From NCBI GenBank assembly GCA_963824095.1, contig CAWGNS010000006.1:186001-250000 (forward strand): a stretch of DNA of 64,000 nucleotides. The letters run 5' to 3'. The notes beneath the pieces were generated by a model. The model made no database searches. It was given only the letters and a program-made list of their open reading frames with translations, and had not been told where the DNA came from. The position numbers and the translations under genes are program-made. Source of the DNA: JBBDWJ01 sp963824095. GTDB lineage: Bacteria; Acidobacteriota; Terriglobia; Bryobacterales; UBA6623. Position 1 is the first letter of the stretch, and every line of letters begins with the position of its first letter. Positions 45,110-53,017 of this stretch are shown in pieces.

Positions 45110-45811
45110 CTATTTAACCGCGGCGTTGGTACGCGTCCACTGAGCAATGGGTCGGCCATCACGCCGCCACCACGACCCAGCCTGGTGGTCCTGAGGCCAA
45201 CCGGCGGGCGAGTCCTCCCACGTCTCCTGCCGGCCGTACGCAGTAAGGTCGAGCAACTGCAGCGTCGGCAGCATGGGCTCGATCCCTCGCCGCGTGGTTT
45301 CATATGTTTCGAAGAGTTGGTCGCCGACCCGTAGGTAGCAGCGGAGGTCCCCTCCGTTTCGGGTCGCCAACACGTCTGCGGAGTCGGCGGTCGAGTACCA
45401 CGGCGTCGTCCAGCCCATGAAGTCTCGGTAGGCGGCGATCTCGTTCCACGGCCCGCTGCTGAAAACGGCGTAGGTCACATCGCGCTCAGCCAGATAGGCG
45501 CACACCGCCTCGCTCATCGCAACCTGACTGTGCGTGCAGCCCTCGCACTGCTGGTGATGCGGCGCGCCCTTGTGCCACATGAAGTGATACACCATCAGCA
45601 TCCGCCGGCCGTCGAAGACATCAAGCAGAGGGACGGGGCCATCCGGCCCCACGACCGTGGCCGGCTCCATCAGCGTCATCGGCAGGCGCCGCCGAGCGGC
45701 GGCAAGTTCGTCGCCAGCGCGCATGTGCGCCTTCTCGCGGACCAGCAGTTCAGCACGGGCCCGCTCCCACTCATCACGGGTAACGATTCTGGGGGTTGTC
45801 GGTTCTGTCAT
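45110..45811 (-). CDS. DUF899 thioredoxin-like protein
   Basis: A 233-aa soluble protein of the DUF899 family: N-terminal PRIVTRDEWERARAELLVRE, then a thioredoxin-like core with FMWHKGAPHHQQCEGCTHSQ, where one Cys pair (CEGC) takes the place of the CxxC site, and the ending WWRRDGRPIAQWTRTN. Members are often annotated as dithiol-disulfide isomerase-like, but the reaction is not established. The gene stands alone between the sulfatase and the repeat-rich region. Confidence 0.88.
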   Translation of the reverse strand: MTEPTTPRIVTRDEWERARAELLVREKAHMRAGDELAAARRRLPMTLMEPATVVGPDGPVPLLDVFDGRRMLMVYHFMWHKGAPHHQQCEGCTHSQVAMSEAVCAYLAERDVTYAVFSSGPWNEIAAYRDFMGWTTPWYSTADSADVLATRNGGDLRCYLRVGDQLFETYETTRRGIEPMLPTLQLLDLTAYGRQETWEDSPAGWPQDHQAGSWWRRDGRPIAQWTRTNAAVK

Positions 45812-45871
45812 GGCATTCTCCTATGTGCTTGCGCGGCCTAACGACTCTGGCGCTCAGCCGCGATGTGACAA

Positions 45872-46030
45872 GAAAAAATGTGACAGCCTCAATTCTTAAA
45901 AAAGGCCTCGGATCGGGCGAGCGCGGGGCACCGAATCGCTACAGATGCGACGTTCGCCAGTCCGTATACGTAACGTGCATTACGCTCGGGGCGATCATTG
46001 ACCGAATTGAGGCTGTCACGTTTTCCGCCC
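45872..46030. repeat. Palindromic repeat family A, copy 1 (MITE/REPIN-like)
   Basis: About 159 bp with perfect 16-bp inverted ends GTGACAGCCTCAATTC (45880-45895) / GAATTGAGGCTGTCAC (46004-46019), flanked by an A-run and a T-run (AAAAAAT...CGTTTTCC). The 108-bp interior has no gene. The whole unit recurs at 46117-46276 in the same orientation with about 97% identity. Confidence 0.85.
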
Positions 46031-46116
46031 GGGCTTGATCGACAGGGAGATATGGAGTGAAGTGCCCAGCGCGATGCACTGGGCCGACGCGCTGGAACTA
46101 CCTTGCAGCGAGCAAA

Positions 46117-46276
46117 GAAAAAATGTGACAGCCTCAATTCTTGACAAAAGGCCTCGGATCGGGCGAGCGCGGGGCGCCGAATCGCTACAGATGCGACGTT
46201 CGCCAGTCCGTATACGTAACGTGCATTACGCTCGGGACGATCATTGACCGAATTGAGGCTGTCACGTTTTCCGCCC
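46117..46276. repeat. Palindromic repeat family A, copy 2
   Basis: Same unit as 45872-46030, with the same 16-bp ends, one extra base near the left end and two or three substitutions. The two copies are direct repeats 86 bp apart, in the 574-bp gene-free stretch 45812-46385. Degenerate ends of the family also occur near 51080 and 53711. Confidence 0.85.
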
Positions 46277-46385
46277 CAAGGGGGCAGCCACCAGGATTTG
46301 TTGTCAGATTCGTCGTGGCGCTAACGTCGATCCGGGAAGGAGTACCTCTGGGCCGGAGAAAATGGTCAAAATCGACACCGGCGTA

Positions 46386-46787
46386 TCAGTCGTCGGAAGA
46401 TTCAGCGTCGCGAAATGTCCGTATCGCCCTCTGGACAAATTCGAAGCTCTCTACCGCCCGTGCGTTTGACCGGTCCATTCCCGATGGTAAAGTCACCATC
46501 TCCGGCGGAAGCACACCCGGAGGTATCTTGATCTTGCCATTCTCCAGTTCATACAGACCGAGGTTGATGCCGAGGTAAAGATGCATCAATTTCGCCTGTG
46601 CCCACGGGATCGTTACGTCAGTGTGCCAGTCGATCTTCTGGCGCCCGCTCGGCATGAGCTGGCCGAAGAATATGCGCAGGTCCCACGCGGTCGGTTCAAA
46701 ACGGCTGTTGTTCGCGTAGACAGGAACGATCTCCTCGAGCTGCTCATGTTCGGTTTCAGAGGGTGTAGATTTCGTGTCGTCCATCAA
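46386..46787 (-). CDS. DUF3467-like protein
   Basis: A 133-aa soluble protein. The core (VYANNSRFEPTAWDLRIFFG, then HTDVTIPWAQAKLMHLYLGI) resembles DUF3467, small proteins of unknown role found in many bacteria. It is the last of three minus-strand genes spaced by 3 and 11 bases, bracketed by palindromic repeats on both sides. Confidence 0.65.
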   Translation of the reverse strand: MMDDTKSTPSETEHEQLEEIVPVYANNSRFEPTAWDLRIFFGQLMPSGRQKIDWHTDVTIPWAQAKLMHLYLGINLGLYELENGKIKIPPGVLPPEMVTLPSGMDRSNARAVESFEFVQRAIRTFRDAESSDD

Positions 46788-46798
46788 AACCTCGGTAA

Positions 46799-47491
46799 TC
46801 AGCCACGAGCAATCCGTGACCTGTGTCGAATCACCGTACCGCTGTGTGCGGCTCGGGGTCGGTTTCTGTTCCGTCGCCGGAGGTTCAATGAAACAATAGG
46901 TCGATCACTCTCGGGTGGCGACACCAAAGAAGCGTTCTTCTGACCCATCGGTTGTGCGTCGCGCAGGAGATGCAAGAACACGAAGCTCCAAGTCTCGACC
47001 GAGCTGTCAACCCTCTGTTCGTCAAACCATTGCCGATAGCTTTCGGCGAGTGTGTCCTTCCATGCGGGTATCAGCACACTCGTGTCGACATACCCAACTT
47101 GTGGGGACTGCACATGGCCGGTCGCGACCGCACGCATCAGGAGCTCACGCGAAATCCCGACCGTCCACCAGCAATTAGGTGCCGATGTGGCTGCGGAGGC
47201 CGCTTCGATGACGACCTCTGGTTCGGCCGTGTCACCCAAAACGGTAAGATAGGCGCTCAAAGCCGCGTCAAAAGGGTTCTCGTACGTCGCGTCTATCTCT
47301 GCGTGGGAAAGCATGGCGACCCGCTCTGCAATCTCGCTGCGGACTTGCGGCTCATTCGCCAGATCGGCCAACTCGCGGAATAGCTCATGATGTCGCAAGC
47401 CGCGGCGGAACGCCTTCGTCCCGGCAGCGAGGTTTACCTCCGCCGAGAACCGATGTTGTTCAATTGCCCGGGTTAGCTCGGTTAGCGTCAT
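46799..47491 (-). CDS. Unknown protein of a three-gene accessory operon
   Basis: A 230-aa soluble protein, Ala/Glu/Arg-rich and helical (AFRRGLRHHELFRELADLAN, VAMLSHAEIDATYENPFDAA). No known motif. The C-terminal 55 residues turn Arg/Ser-rich, so the end may be altered. It lies 3 bases after the gene at 47495, so the two are coupled. Confidence 0.6.
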   Translation of the reverse strand: MTLTELTRAIEQHRFSAEVNLAAGTKAFRRGLRHHELFRELADLANEPQVRSEIAERVAMLSHAEIDATYENPFDAALSAYLTVLGDTAEPEVVIEAASAATSAPNCWWTVGISRELLMRAVATGHVQSPQVGYVDTSVLIPAWKDTLAESYRQWFDEQRVDSSVETWSFVFLHLLRDAQPMGQKNASLVSPPESDRPIVSLNLRRRNRNRPRAAHSGTVIRHRSRIARG

Positions 47492-47494
47492 GAT

Positions 47495-48010
47495 TCATCC
47501 CTTCCTCTCAGTATAGAACCGGACCGGCTTGCCCAGCCACGGAGGCACATCCCTGTAGTCATGCAGGTATTCACCATCCGACCCCCATTGGCTCAACACG
47601 CGTATCGCCGAAGAGCCGTCTCGTAGATTTGGGTCATTCGAAACCACGACAGCCACGTGCGAGATCTCGCCTGGAGAGTCTTCGCTTTCATATACGACCA
47701 CATCACCCGGCATGAGCGCAGCCTTTGACCCCACGAGAGCATATCCATCGTCGTGTAGAATCATCGACACATGCTCCGGCTCTATGCAGGTCCTCCGGTT
47801 GGCGAAGGCCATGCCGATACAATTGTAAGTCGCGGTCAAGGACCGTAGCTTTCGACCCGGGTATCCTTCCGTGGCGATCCTCAAGGCTTCCTGGAGTGCC
47901 TCGGGCGCCCGTTCGCGTCGCCGTTCGTTCGGAATCCAGCGGTTCTTTGAAGTCGCAAGACGGATGCTTTCCCGATCGTTCGGACCGCCCGGATTTACCA
48001 CGAATGTCAT
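47495..48010 (-). CDS. NlpC/P60- or CHAP-like cysteine-peptidase-fold protein
   Basis: A 171-aa protein with a putative Cys in YNCIGMAF and His in GEISHVAVVVS, separated by a MPGDVVVYES strand, and a final SQWGSDGEYLHDYRDVPPWL. This order (Cys, GDVV strand, HVA strand, WG) is that of NlpC/P60 and CHAP peptidases. No signal peptide is present, so it acts inside the cell or is exported otherwise. It heads the three-gene operon; an immunity or effector role is possible but unproven. Confidence 0.6.
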   Translation of the reverse strand: MTFVVNPGGPNDRESIRLATSKNRWIPNERRRERAPEALQEALRIATEGYPGRKLRSLTATYNCIGMAFANRRTCIEPEHVSMILHDDGYALVGSKAALMPGDVVVYESEDSPGEISHVAVVVSNDPNLRDGSSAIRVLSQWGSDGEYLHDYRDVPPWLGKPVRFYTERKG

Positions 48011-48046
48011 TGGCTACCTGAAAACATAATCATGCCATTCCGCGTC

Positions 48047-48178
48047 GGAAAGTCGGGGACAGGCGACGACTTGCCGGCACTGAGTATTCTGGATTACAGA
48101 CCCGGCTACCACCACGCAGCTACACAGAGTTGAGTTTACCGAGCGCATGGAAAGTCGTCGCCTGTCCCCAACTTTTCC
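48047..48178. repeat. Palindromic repeat family B, copy 1
   Basis: 132 bp with inverted ends (left AGTCGGGGACAGGCGACGAC, right AGTCGTCGCCTGTCCCCAAC). It recurs at 49612-49743 with a single mismatch and the same orientation. No gene inside. Confidence 0.88.
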
Positions 48179-48233
48179 GGTGCCCCGATTGTTTGATCGT
48201 AACCCAAACACGGTTGGCAGCGGTACGATTTTC

Positions 48234-49559
48234 TCAAGAATGCTCCTGCGTGAAGTCGTTCGCAGCGGCTATCAGGCCGGCCATACGCCTGACGAGCCAC
48301 CGTAAGCGTGGCTCTGTAAGGCTGCTATCGATCTTCACATCGTGGGCAGGGTCAATTTTCCAGTCTGCCGATGGGAGGTCGGAGTCGTTGCGAGTTGAAG
48401 CGTATATTCTGCGCCCAGGGGCCGAACGGTGAGCGAGCACGTTTCGGTAAGTGTCCCATTCCTTGAAATGCTGGTCCTCGACTAACGCTCTCAGTTCTTT
48501 TGTCATGTCGTCGTTCGGAAACAGCCTACAGAAGTCATCCGCCGTGGATTTGCAGTTGATTCGCTTGAGATGTCCTGACTTCTGGATTGGGAAGTGGGGC
48601 GGCTTGATTGCTGCTGCGGCAAAGTATATGAAGAAGCTGAAGCTATCTAGCGTGGCGAAGCCGGAAACGAAAAAGCCAAACAAGAGCGTCTCTTGCCTAC
48701 ACCGTTCCACGATTGATGGCGCGTCTCCGAAGTTGCGGACCGACTGCACGAATTCCTCCGAGTGGTTGGCACAGGCATGCAGCCGGAAACGTATGCCGTT
48801 TACCGCACCCAGAAAGTTGTCGAGTTCAGGTGATGGGTTTTTCATCTTAGGCACGATGCGATCCTTGACCGCTTCCAGTGTTGCGTCTGGGAAACCTTCA
48901 GGCATCGCGAGAAGGGGCGGTCCTGCGGGAGGCTCTGCTCGAGAAGATGCTCCTTGCTCGGTGTGGGAAATCTCGCTCTTCAGAGTGGCCAACAACCCCT
49001 CGGGGATTTCCATGGGTCGGAGCAAAGAACGTCGTAGGCGCCACCAGGTGCCTAAACTGTGCATCGAGGCAACCTCTCGCAGCAATCTTCCCAGATGCGG
49101 CTCGATGTGCCCTCTGAGTTCTATCTCCAATCTCGCTAGCCTTGCGGCTGCAGCCGGACTATCGGCAACGGATAGTTGCCGCAAGGTGTCGAGCAGAGGG
49201 GATGCTAGATCCTGTGACCGCAAGCGATATCCGAGTATGGGATTGGATGCGGAGACAAGGTTAACCGCCTCGCCATAGCGCTTCCCTAGATCGACATCTG
49301 CGGGAAGCAGCCGCGTGATAGCAATTTTGATCGCTGTCTGGCTCTCAGGCGGCACAGCAAAATGCTCCGAAATCAGTTCTGCGATTTTCGGGATACTAAG
49401 GACGCGAAGACGAATCTCAAGCAACTCCGACAAAACTCGAGCGATTGCTTTCCTTTCTTCGCGGCGTGCAACGAACCATTGGCCGAGTTGGCCTAGTACC
49501 CAGCCCAGGACCGTGCCCGCAATTACACCGACAACGGGTAGCCAATCCGTTAGCTGCAT
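48234..49559 (-). CDS. Unknown membrane protein flanked by repeats
   Basis: A 441-aa protein with an N-terminal membrane helix (LPVVGVIAGTVLGWVLGQLG) and a long, mostly helical cytosolic part. A second hydrophobic stretch (LLFGFFVSGFATLDSFSFFI) lies near residue 300. The C-terminal third (KEWDTYRNVLAHRSAPGR) recalls HEPN-like or AbiV-type helical domains with an R-x4-6-H motif (RNVLAH), a common feature of toxin and defence RNases, but this is a faint match. The start may be GTG 49580. It is bracketed by two nearly identical family B repeats. Confidence 0.65.
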   Translation of the reverse strand: MQLTDWLPVVGVIAGTVLGWVLGQLGQWFVARREERKAIARVLSELLEIRLRVLSIPKIAELISEHFAVPPESQTAIKIAITRLLPADVDLGKRYGEAVNLVSASNPILGYRLRSQDLASPLLDTLRQLSVADSPAAAARLARLEIELRGHIEPHLGRLLREVASMHSLGTWWRLRRSLLRPMEIPEGLLATLKSEISHTEQGASSRAEPPAGPPLLAMPEGFPDATLEAVKDRIVPKMKNPSPELDNFLGAVNGIRFRLHACANHSEEFVQSVRNFGDAPSIVERCRQETLLFGFFVSGFATLDSFSFFIYFAAAAIKPPHFPIQKSGHLKRINCKSTADDFCRLFPNDDMTKELRALVEDQHFKEWDTYRNVLAHRSAPGRRIYASTRNDSDLPSADWKIDPAHDVKIDSSLTEPRLRWLVRRMAGLIAAANDFTQEHS

Positions 49560-49611
49560 CGTTTGCCCACGTTTTGTCACAACCGCCCTCGATTGGGGCC
49601 AATCGGCGTCA

Positions 49612-49743
49612 GGAAAGTCGGCGACAGGCGACGACTTGCCGGCACTGAGTATTCTGGATTACAGACCCGGCTACCACCACGCAGCTACACAGAGTTGAGT
49701 TTACCGAGCGCATGGAAAGTCGTCGCCTGTCCCCAACTTTTCC
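49612..49743. repeat. Palindromic repeat family B, copy 2
   Basis: Matches 48047-48178 over its full 132 bp with one difference. It lies in the gene-free stretch 49560-49941, whose remainder holds only short palindromes (CCAAGGC/GCCTTGG near 49830-49855) and a GGGGACA/TGTCCCC word, which are related repeat debris. Confidence 0.88.
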
Positions 49744-49941
49744 TACCGTTCGGGGACGTTGGATTCGTTGCGCCAATGGAGCGCCACGCTGGCCGCCAAC
49801 TGCGCCACAAGCCTCCCGGACCGACGCCCAAGGCGGATCGGGCAGCCTTGGCGGTAGGCTAACTCCGAGTTCGGGGCTGTCCCCGATCTCCTGCACGTTT
49901 CCTTCAGCAGCATCAGCAGCAGGGAAGCTCGTGACCGCTAC

Positions 49942-50793
49942 TCAAAGAGGGCTCATCGGGAAAACGGTCGTGAACGACCCTGATGGGTCGAACCGGAGAC
50001 CGATGATGCCGACCTTTAGACTGTCATAGCTCATGATGATCAACGAACCCCGATGACCTTGCAACTGTGGAATCGTGTCGCGAAGACAGAACGATGCCTG
50101 CCCATAGACCGGAAGCGAGAATGCTTTACCAATCGCTGAGCCGTCGGGGTTCTTCATTCCAATCGTGCCGGTCTTTTCGTCAGTCGCCAACACCACAAAC
50201 TTTAATGGATTTTGATAGGTGGCAGGGTTCACGACAGCAAGACAAGTATTGAACCCGCGAGTCTGGTCGTATGGCAAGTAGTTGAACGTGATGGGCTGAT
50301 CTCCGTCATTGTAATCGTCACCCTCGCCCCAGTCCGTCAGCGGCTCGGTTGCTTCGTATGGTGTCGGCCGGCCAACGCTACCGTTGTCGCGGAAGATCGC
50401 TTGCCCACCGATGACACCCTGGGCAGGTTGATTGACCATCGCCCACCCTGTTTCAATTGCGCCACCCGTCTGCGGTAGTTCGATGGTCATTGATGTTAGC
50501 GGGTTCAGCGTGAGAGCACGAGCAGAGTATGCTTGCCCGGTTGAGTCACGAACAATCCAAGGTGTTCCGTCGGGGTGATAGAACGCAATGGTCGTTTGAG
50601 CGATCTTGCTCGGATCGAGGTTCATCAGCACGATAGTAGTTGACCACGGACCGCCAACCGCAATGTGTGGAAAGATCTCTTCAAGCAAGAAGAACTGTAG
50701 ATCTTTATGAGGTACTTCACCAGCAGTCGTAGTGTTCGCTGTGAAAGTGAACATTACAGCAAAGAAAAGCACCAACTTAGCGAACAGTTTCAT
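49942..50793 (-). CDS. Secreted protein of unknown function
   Basis: A 283-aa protein with a clear signal peptide (MKLFAKLVLFFAVMFTFTAN) and a beta-rich body (FPHIAVGGPWSTTIVLMNLD, TIAFYHPDGTPWIVRD, GQASFCLRDTIPQLQGHRGS). This domain looks like an invasin/IPT-style repeat and is of a type I associate with secreted acidobacterial proteins. ATG 50793 was taken because an AAAGGTG ribosome site precedes it and the signal peptide starts there. It lies in a low-GC, repeat-rich segment. Confidence 0.75.
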   Translation of the reverse strand: MKLFAKLVLFFAVMFTFTANTTTAGEVPHKDLQFFLLEEIFPHIAVGGPWSTTIVLMNLDPSKIAQTTIAFYHPDGTPWIVRDSTGQAYSARALTLNPLTSMTIELPQTGGAIETGWAMVNQPAQGVIGGQAIFRDNGSVGRPTPYEATEPLTDWGEGDDYNDGDQPITFNYLPYDQTRGFNTCLAVVNPATYQNPLKFVVLATDEKTGTIGMKNPDGSAIGKAFSLPVYGQASFCLRDTIPQLQGHRGSLIIMSYDSLKVGIIGLRFDPSGSFTTVFPMSPL

Positions 50794-51361
50794 GGTGTTC
50801 ACCTTTTCGGTCGCAGCATCGCGGGGCCTCGACCGACACGCCAACTGTTCTGGCGCAAGGAATCTTGTGTCTGCTTACAGGCCTATCACACGTTCGTGGT
50901 TCGTGACAAGACTCTAATCCACTTAGATTCTGACGGATTCGCGCTAAACATCTCAGTTGCAGTGTAAAGGATTGGATCGAGACCAAAAAATCTCGTAGTT
51001 GCCAGTACTTCTGACGGAGTATACTTGCGCATGACGCGAGGGAGGCGAGACGCGAGGGGGACAGTTTTCCGGCAAGAAGAAAACGTGACAGGCTCAATTT
51101 TCGATGGGGAACTTGGTGAATGCCTCCACCGAATTGAGTTCAGATGCTAGCCGCCCGGGCCGCCAGGTTGCGTTGAATGAAAGTCAGAAAGTCGGGGACA
51201 GGCAACGACTTTTGGACGCTCAATGGCTCAAAGCCCAAAATCCCCCAACCCAGTCCCCACCCCACCACCCCAACAAAATCAACAACATACCCCCAAAACC
51301 ACCCCAAAATCCTTGACGCCCCGCGCTAAACTGGCAGCAGCGATAAGGGGGAATCCGCTCG
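50794..51361. other. Repeat-rich intergenic region
   Basis: About 570 bases between divergent genes. It holds a degenerate family A copy (GTGACAGGCTCAATTTT from 51085; GAATTGAG at 51131), a left end of family B (51188-51212), and a stretch of 61 bases with no G on the plus strand (51254-51314), made mostly of C and A. No gene is supported; promoters were not found with confidence. Confidence 0.6.
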
Positions 51362-51835
51362 ATGGCCGCAAAAAGCCAGAGAAACCATGCCAAATCCTGC
51401 CAGATCGTGCCCAAACTGCCCTTCGCCGTCGAGGCCTATCACGACCGTTTGACGCCCGCCCAGGAGCGCGCCGTCACCGCGCTGCTCGGCTCCCGCTCGA
51501 TCGCCGCCGCCGCACGCCAGGCCGGCGTCCCCGAGCGCACCCTGCACCGCTGGCTCCGCCAGGACAAAGATTTTCAGGACGAGCTGCGCCATTTGCGCCA
51601 GCAGGCCCTCGGCCACGCCGCCGCCCGCCTGCAGCACGGCGCTTCTTCCGCCGCCGACGCGATGTTCACCTTGTTCGATTCCCAGCAACCCATCGAGCTG
51701 GCCCGCGCCCTGCTCATCCGCACCGCTCTCGACTTCGCCTTCCGCGCCGGCTCCTACGCCGACCTCGCCGACCGCCTCGACGCCCTCGAAAAGACGGCCG
51801 CGCTGGAACCCATCGGCGCCGGGCAAAAGCGATGA
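51362..51835 (+). CDS. Helix-turn-helix protein, terminase-small-subunit-like
   Basis: A 157-aa protein with an HTH near residues 48-68 (SIAAAARQAGVPERTLHRWL) followed by a helical tail (QDELRHLRQQALGHAAARLQ). This phBC6A51/terminase small subunit-like HTH occurs in phages and in mobile elements. It may bind DNA ends of the small element it sits in. The 3' end has been copied: about 52 bases around its stop recur 92 bases further on. Confidence 0.75.
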   Translation: MAAKSQRNHAKSCQIVPKLPFAVEAYHDRLTPAQERAVTALLGSRSIAAAARQAGVPERTLHRWLRQDKDFQDELRHLRQQALGHAAARLQHGASSAADAMFTLFDSQQPIELARALLIRTALDFAFRAGSYADLADRLDALEKTAALEPIGAGQKR

Positions 51836-51927
51836 TCCGCCAACCCCACCCCGGCCGCGCCCGCCGCTGGGCCTTCCCGGCAAAGACGGCCGCCCTCGAG
51901 AACCTCGCCGCCGGTCAAAAACAATGA
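51832..51927 (+). CDS. Tiny duplicated ORF after the HTH gene
   Basis: A 31-aa frame starting ATG 51832 (overlapping the HTH stop) and ending KTAALENLAAGQKQ, a copy of the HTH C-terminus KTAALEPIGAGQKR. It was born from the 92-bp duplication and is probably not functional. Confidence 0.4.
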   Translation: MIRQPHPGRARRWAFPAKTAALENLAAGQKQ

Positions 51928-52060
51928 TCCGCCAGTACCATCGCGACCTGCGCCGCCGCATCGAGCGCCTCGAAGAGCACTTCTTCGCAGAACCCGACCC
52001 GCTCATCTACTTTTGCTGGAAAAACGACTCCGGCAACGGCCGCGCGGCCGCGGGTGCATT
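51924..52060 (+). pseudogene. Truncated small ORF of the HTH element
   Basis: ATG 51924 starts a 40-50-aa protein (MIRQYHRDLRRRIERLEEHF, ending near DPLIYFCWKN) whose coding sense stops where a family B repeat end begins (52061). The frame continues to 52526 only through repeat-derived and antisense sequence. Confidence 0.5.
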
Positions 52061-52082
52061 AGTCGTCGCCTGTCCCCGACTT
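52061..52082. repeat. Right end of palindromic repeat family B
   Basis: AGTCGTCGCCTGTCCCCGAC, the right inverted end of family B. With the left end at 51188-51212, it brackets the HTH gene in inverted orientation. Confidence 0.7.
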
Positions 52083-52127
52083 CTTCGACTTCTTCGACCT
52101 CGATTGCGTCCGCTGCTGGCGTCAGGA

Positions 52128-52799
52128 CTACTGCTGCGCGAGCCAGGTAGGTGCCGCGTCGGCCGGCAGCGAATGAAGTTGCAGGAACGCATCCGCTGCA
52201 TCGCGAGCACGCCGAGCGATGTCGCTGGGGTTTGGCCGCTCGGCGACGCCGAGCAACAAACTCACCATCAAATCGCGCCAAAGCAGCCCGGTGAATTGTT
52301 CGGCAAGTTCGGCAGGACGGCCTGTGAGCAGTCCGGACTCCTGGGCGCGGGCCATGATTTTGCGCAACGCAGCGCGGCTTGTCTCGCGTCCCATCGAGTT
52401 GAGCGCACGCGCCACTTCAGGAGCCTGAACCACCTCAGCGATCGCCAGCCGGAATACGGCAATGACCACCGGATCGCTTATCTCGCGGACCAGCTTCGTC
52501 CCAAAAGAAGCCAGCACCTGGGCTAAGGTCTTTCGATCGCGCACCATGGGTAGGTCGACGCGCACGTCGAGTCGCTTGGCGCGCTCGCTGATGCAGGCGA
52601 TGAGCATTTCCTGTTTGTTGCCGACTAACGCGTAAAGCTCTCGCTTGGAAACACGTGCGCGCGTCGCGATCTCAAGCATGCTGGCGGTGGCGTAGCCGCT
52701 CTTCAGGAAGGCCGCGAAGGCCGCCTGGAGAATGCGCTCCCGCACCGCGGTTTCGGCGGTACGTTCCTTGCGGCGGTTTGATGCCGGTGTCCTAGTCAA
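52128..52799 (-). CDS. TetR-family transcriptional repressor
   Basis: A 223-aa protein if started at TTG 52799, which follows an AGGAGG site (minus strand, 52817-52812). The N-terminal TetR domain is clear (RERILQAAFAAFLKSGYATA, then EIATRARVSKRELYALVGNK); the rest is the ligand/dimer half (AIAEVVQAPEVARALNSMGR). The frame is open to 52997, but the upstream part is the operator region. It is divergent from the membrane-protein gene at 53018 and shares a control region rich in GGTACC words. Confidence 0.85.
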   Translation of the reverse strand: MTRTPASNRRKERTAETAVRERILQAAFAAFLKSGYATASMLEIATRARVSKRELYALVGNKQEMLIACISERAKRLDVRVDLPMVRDRKTLAQVLASFGTKLVREISDPVVIAVFRLAIAEVVQAPEVARALNSMGRETSRAALRKIMARAQESGLLTGRPAELAEQFTGLLWRDLMVSLLLGVAERPNPSDIARRARDAADAFLQLHSLPADAAPTWLAQQ

Positions 52800-52818
52800 C
52801 TCTGCGGTACTCCTCCTC

Positions 52819-52875
52819 TTGACAACGGTGGTACCACATAGTACCATACAAGCACATGCGGTACCGAGCGGTACC
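52819..52875 (+). promoter_or_regulatory. Promoter with TetR-type operators
   Basis: TTGACA at 52819-52824, 17 bases, TACCAT at 52842-52847 form a near-consensus sigma-70 promoter pointing to the membrane-protein gene at 53018. The perfect palindrome GTGGTACCAC (52828-52837) fills the spacer, and GGTACC recurs at 52860-52865 and 52870-52875. Binding of the neighbouring TetR protein here would block both directions. Confidence 0.7.
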
Positions 52876-53017
52876 ACGCAGAGCAGCGACCAGACCAACC
52901 GAATCCACTTCCGCCGGTCCGTTGCTGCCGTTGACTGCGTTGATTGGTGATCTGCTGGCGTCGCAATAACGGTCTTGAAGCTGCCTTTAAAGGGCAATGG
53001 TCAATTTAGGAGGTCCA

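Noticed and set aside
46799..47491. PIN-like start YVDTSVLIPAWK inside the unknown protein
   Set aside because: It occurs 130 residues into the chain and lacks the following acidic residues of PIN domains.
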